Source of the DNA: Faecalibacterium prausnitzii
GTDB taxonomy: Bacteria > Bacillota > Clostridia > Oscillospirales > Ruminococcaceae
Direction of reading: 5' to 3'
NCBI RefSeq assembly: GCF_003287405.1
Contig: NZ_PRLD01000006.1
Location: forward strand, 62,001-126,000
Length of the DNA stretch: 64,000 bases
Shown here in pieces: positions 60,630-64,000 of this stretch. Made by a program: the position numbers and the translations under genes. The notes beneath the pieces are model-generated. The model saw only the letters and a list, made by a program, of their open reading frames with translations, was not told where the DNA came from and ran no database searches. Every line of letters begins with the position of its first letter. Position 1 is the first letter of the stretch.

Positions 60630-61919
60630 CTATCTTGTCTCGATCGGGCGGATGGTCTGCTCCCCGCTGCGGGTCACGAGGGAGCCGGCGGGCACTGCGC
60701 CACGGATGATGCAGCCCGCGCCGATGACGCAGTTGTCCCCGATATCCGCACCCTTGAGCAGCACCACGTCCGAAGCGATCCAGCAGCTGCGCCCCACGGT
60801 GATGCAGCCCGCAGCGCATTCCCGGCTGACCCCTTCCTCCCGGCTGAAGCGGTGGTTGTTATCAAAGATCTTCACCCCGGGGCCAAAAAGGGTGTTCTCG
60901 CCGATGGTTATCTTTCCAAGACAGCTGATGACCGCGCCGTCGTTGAAGTAGACCCCGCTGCCGATGTTCAGCCGGCTAGAATAGCCGGTGGTGATGGACA
61001 CTCTGCCATCGCTCTCCACCCGGTCGCCCAGCGTCACCCGGGAGCCGCTGTTCAGCCGCAGCCGGAGTTCCCTGTCCAGCAGGATGCAGCGGCCAAATTG
61101 CAGCCCGCGGCAGCCGAACCATTTTTTCCATTGCAGGCGGCAGCGGTTATGCAGGCTGCGCCGTTTTTCCCGCAGCCAGCGGGGCGAACACTGCCGCAGC
61201 CACATACACCAGCGCCCGACTTTGGTGCACTTGAAGCGCTTGCGCCAGCGGTTTGCCTTATCGCCGCTTTGCCAGCTGCCCTGATAGTAGTGGATGCCGA
61301 AGGTGCGCGGTGTCCGGTGCATCCGCTCGGTCACATAATCAAAGGGCGAAAAGCAGTCGGTGGGCAGCACCAGAAAGCCGTCCAGCTCCTGTTGCTCGTT
61401 TTTCTGCTGCAAACCGGCCTTGGTAAACAGCGGGGTATCCCGCTGGGTGCAGGTGCGCAGATCCGGCTCGCCGGTTTCCTGAATAAAGGCGGCATTCCGG
61501 TAAGCCGCCAGCATTTTGCCGATCATCCCGCAGCCCGGCTCTGCGCCCACGCCGGAACCGGTGTTCACCAGCAGCGTGCGGCCGTAGGGTGTTGGCATAC
61601 TGTGCTCCATGCCGATAAAGCCCTTGTGCTCCAGCAGCTCATCCAGCGGGCGCACCAGCTCCACATCCGTGTCCAGATAGATGCCGCCGTACTCGTACAG
61701 CACTACCAGCCGCGCATAGTCCGATACAAAGGCATATTTCTTTGCCGCATACGCCTGCTGTGCGTAGCGGTTTGTGCTGATATCAAAGTTCTGCTCGTTC
61801 CACGCCATGATCTTGTAATCCGGGCAGTATTTCTTCCAGCTTTCCATACATTTGCGGCTCTCCGGGCTGATGGGCCCGCCGCCAAACCAGCAGTAGTGGA
61901 TGATCTTGGGGATGCTCAT
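60630..61919 (-). CDS. Bifunctional GT32-type glycosyltransferase / hexapeptide acyltransferase
   Basis: 429 residues from the ATG at 61919 (AAGGAG eight bases upstream). The N-terminal part (1-~235) is a GT32/Och1-like transferase: IPKIIHYCWFGGGPISPE, FVSDYARLVVLYEYGGIYLDTD with its DxD. A basic linker (RWRKRFKC, REKRRSLHNRCRLQWKKW) leads to a left-handed beta-helix acyltransferase (~275-429) with hexapeptide repeats (ITIGENTLFGPGVKI, VGRSCWIASDVVLLKGADIGD). It would add and then acetylate a sugar of a surface polysaccharide. These two activities are normally encoded by separate genes. Confidence 0.88.
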   Translation of the reverse strand: MSIPKIIHYCWFGGGPISPESRKCMESWKKYCPDYKIMAWNEQNFDISTNRYAQQAYAAKKYAFVSDYARLVVLYEYGGIYLDTDVELVRPLDELLEHKGFIGMEHSMPTPYGRTLLVNTGSGVGAEPGCGMIGKMLAAYRNAAFIQETGEPDLRTCTQRDTPLFTKAGLQQKNEQQELDGFLVLPTDCFSPFDYVTERMHRTPRTFGIHYYQGSWQSGDKANRWRKRFKCTKVGRWCMWLRQCSPRWLREKRRSLHNRCRLQWKKWFGCRGLQFGRCILLDRELRLRLNSGSRVTLGDRVESDGRVSITTGYSSRLNIGSGVYFNDGAVISCLGKITIGENTLFGPGVKIFDNNHRFSREEGVSRECAAGCITVGRSCWIASDVVLLKGADIGDNCVIGAGCIIRGAVPAGSLVTRSGEQTIRPIETR

Positions 61920-62179
61920 GATCACTTCTCCTTTTTCATCGCAAATACCCCAGTCTTTACGACTTTATTTTACAAAAACGCCCGTTTTCTTGTCAAGTTC
62001 CCCAGTGCCTTTTTCTGCGCTTTCCCGCAAAAAGATTGCCGCCCCGCCGCCCTGTGTGGTATACTGGGTGCAGACGGCTTTGTTTTTCCAAACCATTCAC
62101 TTAAAATTCACAGCTTTTTCCAATTCTTGCATTAAAATAGAGCTGTATACTGATATATGATAGGGAGGAGTCCTGTTTT

Positions 62180-62866
62180 ATGGCAAAGATCCTGATCGTT
62201 GACGATGAGCCCCGCATCCGGGAGCTGATCCACGAGCATCTGCAATATTCCGGGTATATCTGCGAGGAAGCCGGGGACGGCTCTGCGGCGCTGGCACAGC
62301 TGTCCGGCGGCGGGTTTGATCTGGTGATCTTAGACCTGATGATGCCCTTTATGGACGGCATGACCTGCCTGCGAGAGATGCGTGCCCGCCACATCAACAC
62401 CCCGGTCATCATCCTGACCGCCCGGGGCGAGGAATACGACAAGCTGGCCGGGCTGGAAAGCGGCGCAGACGACTATGTGGTAAAGCCTTTCTCCCCCCGG
62501 GAGCTGGTGGCGCGGGTGCGCGCGGTGCTGAACCGCACCATGCCCCGCACCCCCGAGACTGCCGACACCATGACCTTTGGCGAGCTGACCATCGACACTG
62601 CCAGCCATACCGTGCGGGTATCCGGCGAGGAAGTGGCCCTGACCCCCAAGGAGTTTGACCTGCTGGTATTTCTGGCGTCCAACAAGGGCATTGCCCTGAG
62701 CCGGGAAAAGATCCTGCAGAAGGTGTGGAACTACGACTACTTTGGCGAGGACCGCACCGTGGACACCCATGTAAAGATGCTGCGCGGCCATCTGGGCAAA
62801 TGCCGCAGCTACATTGCTACGGTATGGGGCATCGGCTATAAGTTCGACCCCGATGCCGCCCGTTGA
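62180..62866 (+). CDS. OmpR/PhoB-family response regulator
   Basis: 228 residues. Receiver domain with DDEP, phospho-acceptor in LVILDLMMPFMDGM (about Asp53), TA in IILTARG and KPFS; winged helix (~130-225) ending ATVWGIGYKFDP. GGAGGAG lies nine bases before the ATG. Its kinase follows 19 bases after the stop codon. Confidence 0.96.
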   Translation: MAKILIVDDEPRIRELIHEHLQYSGYICEEAGDGSAALAQLSGGGFDLVILDLMMPFMDGMTCLREMRARHINTPVIILTARGEEYDKLAGLESGADDYVVKPFSPRELVARVRAVLNRTMPRTPETADTMTFGELTIDTASHTVRVSGEEVALTPKEFDLLVFLASNKGIALSREKILQKVWNYDYFGEDRTVDTHVKMLRGHLGKCRSYIATVWGIGYKFDPDAAR

Positions 62867-62885
62867 CTGAAGGAGCGTGCGGTCC

Positions 62886-64000
62886 ATGCGGCAAACCACC
62901 AAAGCACGGCATACCCTTGGCATCCGCGGGCAGCTGATGTGGTTTTTGTGCTTCATCTGCCTGTTTCTGCTGGGGCTGTTCTGGCTGCTGTCCACCCAGC
63001 TGCTGGAGCCTTTGTACACCAAACACATCGAGACTCAGCTTACCAATCAAGCCGACAGCATCGTAGAGCGGCTGGACGATGCCATTGCCGAGGGCAAAGT
63101 GCTGTCCAGCTGGTCCTTCGGGCAGCTTGCGGTCAACAGCGATTTTTTTGATAAGCTCACGCTGGAACTGTACACCAAGGGCACTTTGAACAGCTTCTGC
63201 GTGGACATCTCGGACACCACCCTGCACACCATTTATAAGATCGAGAACCAGTCCTTCTGCAACCTGCACGGCACCTATCTTTCGGACTCTGCCAACAACG
63301 ATAAGATCATTGCCACCGCCCTTGCCATGCGGCGCAAGTGCCGCAGCATGGGCAGCTTTGTGCAGACGCTCAACCCGCCCCGGCTCTCCGGCTCGGCGCA
63401 GCTATTGGTAGGGCGCACCACGGCAGACGGCAGCTACACCGTGCTGGTGACCACCAGCCTTGTGCACGTTGCCGAGGCCGGAAAGGTGCTCAGCACCCTG
63501 CTGCCGCTGGCGGCGGCGCTCATCTTCGGCTTTGCCATGTCGGCGGCGTGGCTGTTCAGCGAGTGGTTCACAAAGCCGCTGCGCCAGCTTTCCAGCGCGG
63601 CGCGGCAGATGGCGCTGGGCAACTACGCCGTGCAGGTGGACAACCGCCGCAACGACGAGCTGGGCGACCTTGCCCGGGACTTTAACCACATGGCCGAGGA
63701 GGTGCAGCACGCGGTGCAGATGCAGCGCGATCTGCTGGCCAACGTCTCCCACGACCTGCGCACCCCGCTGACCCTTATCAAAGGCTATGCCGAGACGGTG
63801 CGCGACCTGACCGGTGACGACAAGGCGCACCGGGACGAGCAGATGAACATCATCGTGGACGAAGCCGACCGCCTGACCGCGCTGGTGTCCAGCGTGATGG
63901 AGCTGAGCAAGGTGACCAGCGGCACTTATAAGTGCGAGCGGGTGCACTTTGACATGGGACAGCTGTGTGATGAGGTAAGCGAGCGCTACGACGCCGTCTG
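62886..64000 (+). CDS. Sensor histidine kinase, 3' end beyond the window
   Basis: 371 codons visible, frame open to the window edge. The ATG follows AAGGAG. Membrane segment at ~17-38, extracellular sensor of about 155 residues, second membrane segment (~193-217), HAMP (~220-270) and HisKA with LLANVSHDLRTPLTLIKGY, phospho-acceptor His289. The ATPase domain lies outside the window. Partner of the response regulator just upstream. Confidence 0.95.
   Translation, partial: MRQTTKARHTLGIRGQLMWFLCFICLFLLGLFWLLSTQLLEPLYTKHIETQLTNQADSIVERLDDAIAEGKVLSSWSFGQLAVNSDFFDKLTLELYTKGTLNSFCVDISDTTLHTIYKIENQSFCNLHGTYLSDSANNDKIIATALAMRRKCRSMGSFVQTLNPPRLSGSAQLLVGRTTADGSYTVLVTTSLVHVAEAGKVLSTLLPLAAALIFGFAMSAAWLFSEWFTKPLRQLSSAARQMALGNYAVQVDNRRNDELGDLARDFNHMAEEVQHAVQMQRDLLANVSHDLRTPLTLIKGYAETVRDLTGDDKAHRDEQMNIIVDEADRLTALVSSVMELSKVTSGTYKCERVHFDMGQLCDEVSERYDAV

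Overview
The window is a GC-rich, low-redundancy stretch of a Gram-positive Firmicutes chromosome. It most likely comes from Faecalibacterium or a near relative in the Oscillospiraceae/Ruminococcaceae. The reasons are the standard Firmicutes S10-spc-alpha operon order, zinc-ribbon S14 and L24, lipoproteins, RqcH/TrmK/DUF1385-PrmC housekeeping pairs, and the dense scatter of hairpin-rich intergenic repeats. The genus is an inference from general knowledge; the sequence itself carries no species marker. About 70 genes are called, nearly all on the minus strand.

Layout. 1-7 kb: TSUP permease, M19 dipeptidase, SWIM/SNF2 helicase, membrane GGDEF protein. 7-10.4 kb: DtxR-type regulator, then a malic enzyme - fumarase alpha - fumarase beta operon. 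10.8-12 kb: exported FKBP/trigger-factor-like foldase (+). 12.6-18.8 kb: pgsA-rimO, recX-recA, prmC-DUF1385. 19-22.7 kb: a lipoprotein - response regulator - histidine kinase cluster. 23.5-40.1 kb: the complete S10, spc and alpha ribosomal protein clusters with secY, adk, map, infA, rpmJ, rpoA and rplQ. A strong promoter and a long leader with an apparent attenuator precede rpsJ. 40.8-45.4 kb: rqcH, Nif3, trmK, DUF1858, YitT. 45.5-47.8 kb: a duplicated PII-like protein with a duplicated DUF1538 membrane protein. 48-54 kb: flippase, YgjP peptidase, EamA transporter, lipoprotein, glycosidase-like protein and small membrane proteins. 54.1-55.5 kb: a CAU tRNA with an integrase relic beside it and a patatin gene. 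55.6-64 kb: ABC exporter, YggS, TIGR01440, a TatB-like/beta-propeller fusion, a GT32/hexapeptide-transferase fusion, and an OmpR regulator with a histidine kinase cut by the window edge.

Most intergenic space is filled by structured repeats. Family A has eight copies: two or three hairpins whose stem sequences differ between copies while base pairing and the TGCG loop are kept. Family B has eleven copies: 100-200 bp elements ending in a CCCTCAGTC / GACTGAGGG-type inverted repeat. Families C, D and E are further hairpins that follow A and B in fixed order in compound arrays. Some copies lie between subunits of one enzyme or between a response regulator and its kinase.

The strongest candidates for something undescribed are: the covarying multi-hairpin repeats; a three-way-junction RNA in the leader of the infA-rpmJ-rpsM operon, which has been split from map by a terminator and a repeat; and an attenuator-like hairpin in the S10 leader. 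No CRISPR array, intact insertion sequence, rRNA or replication origin was seen.
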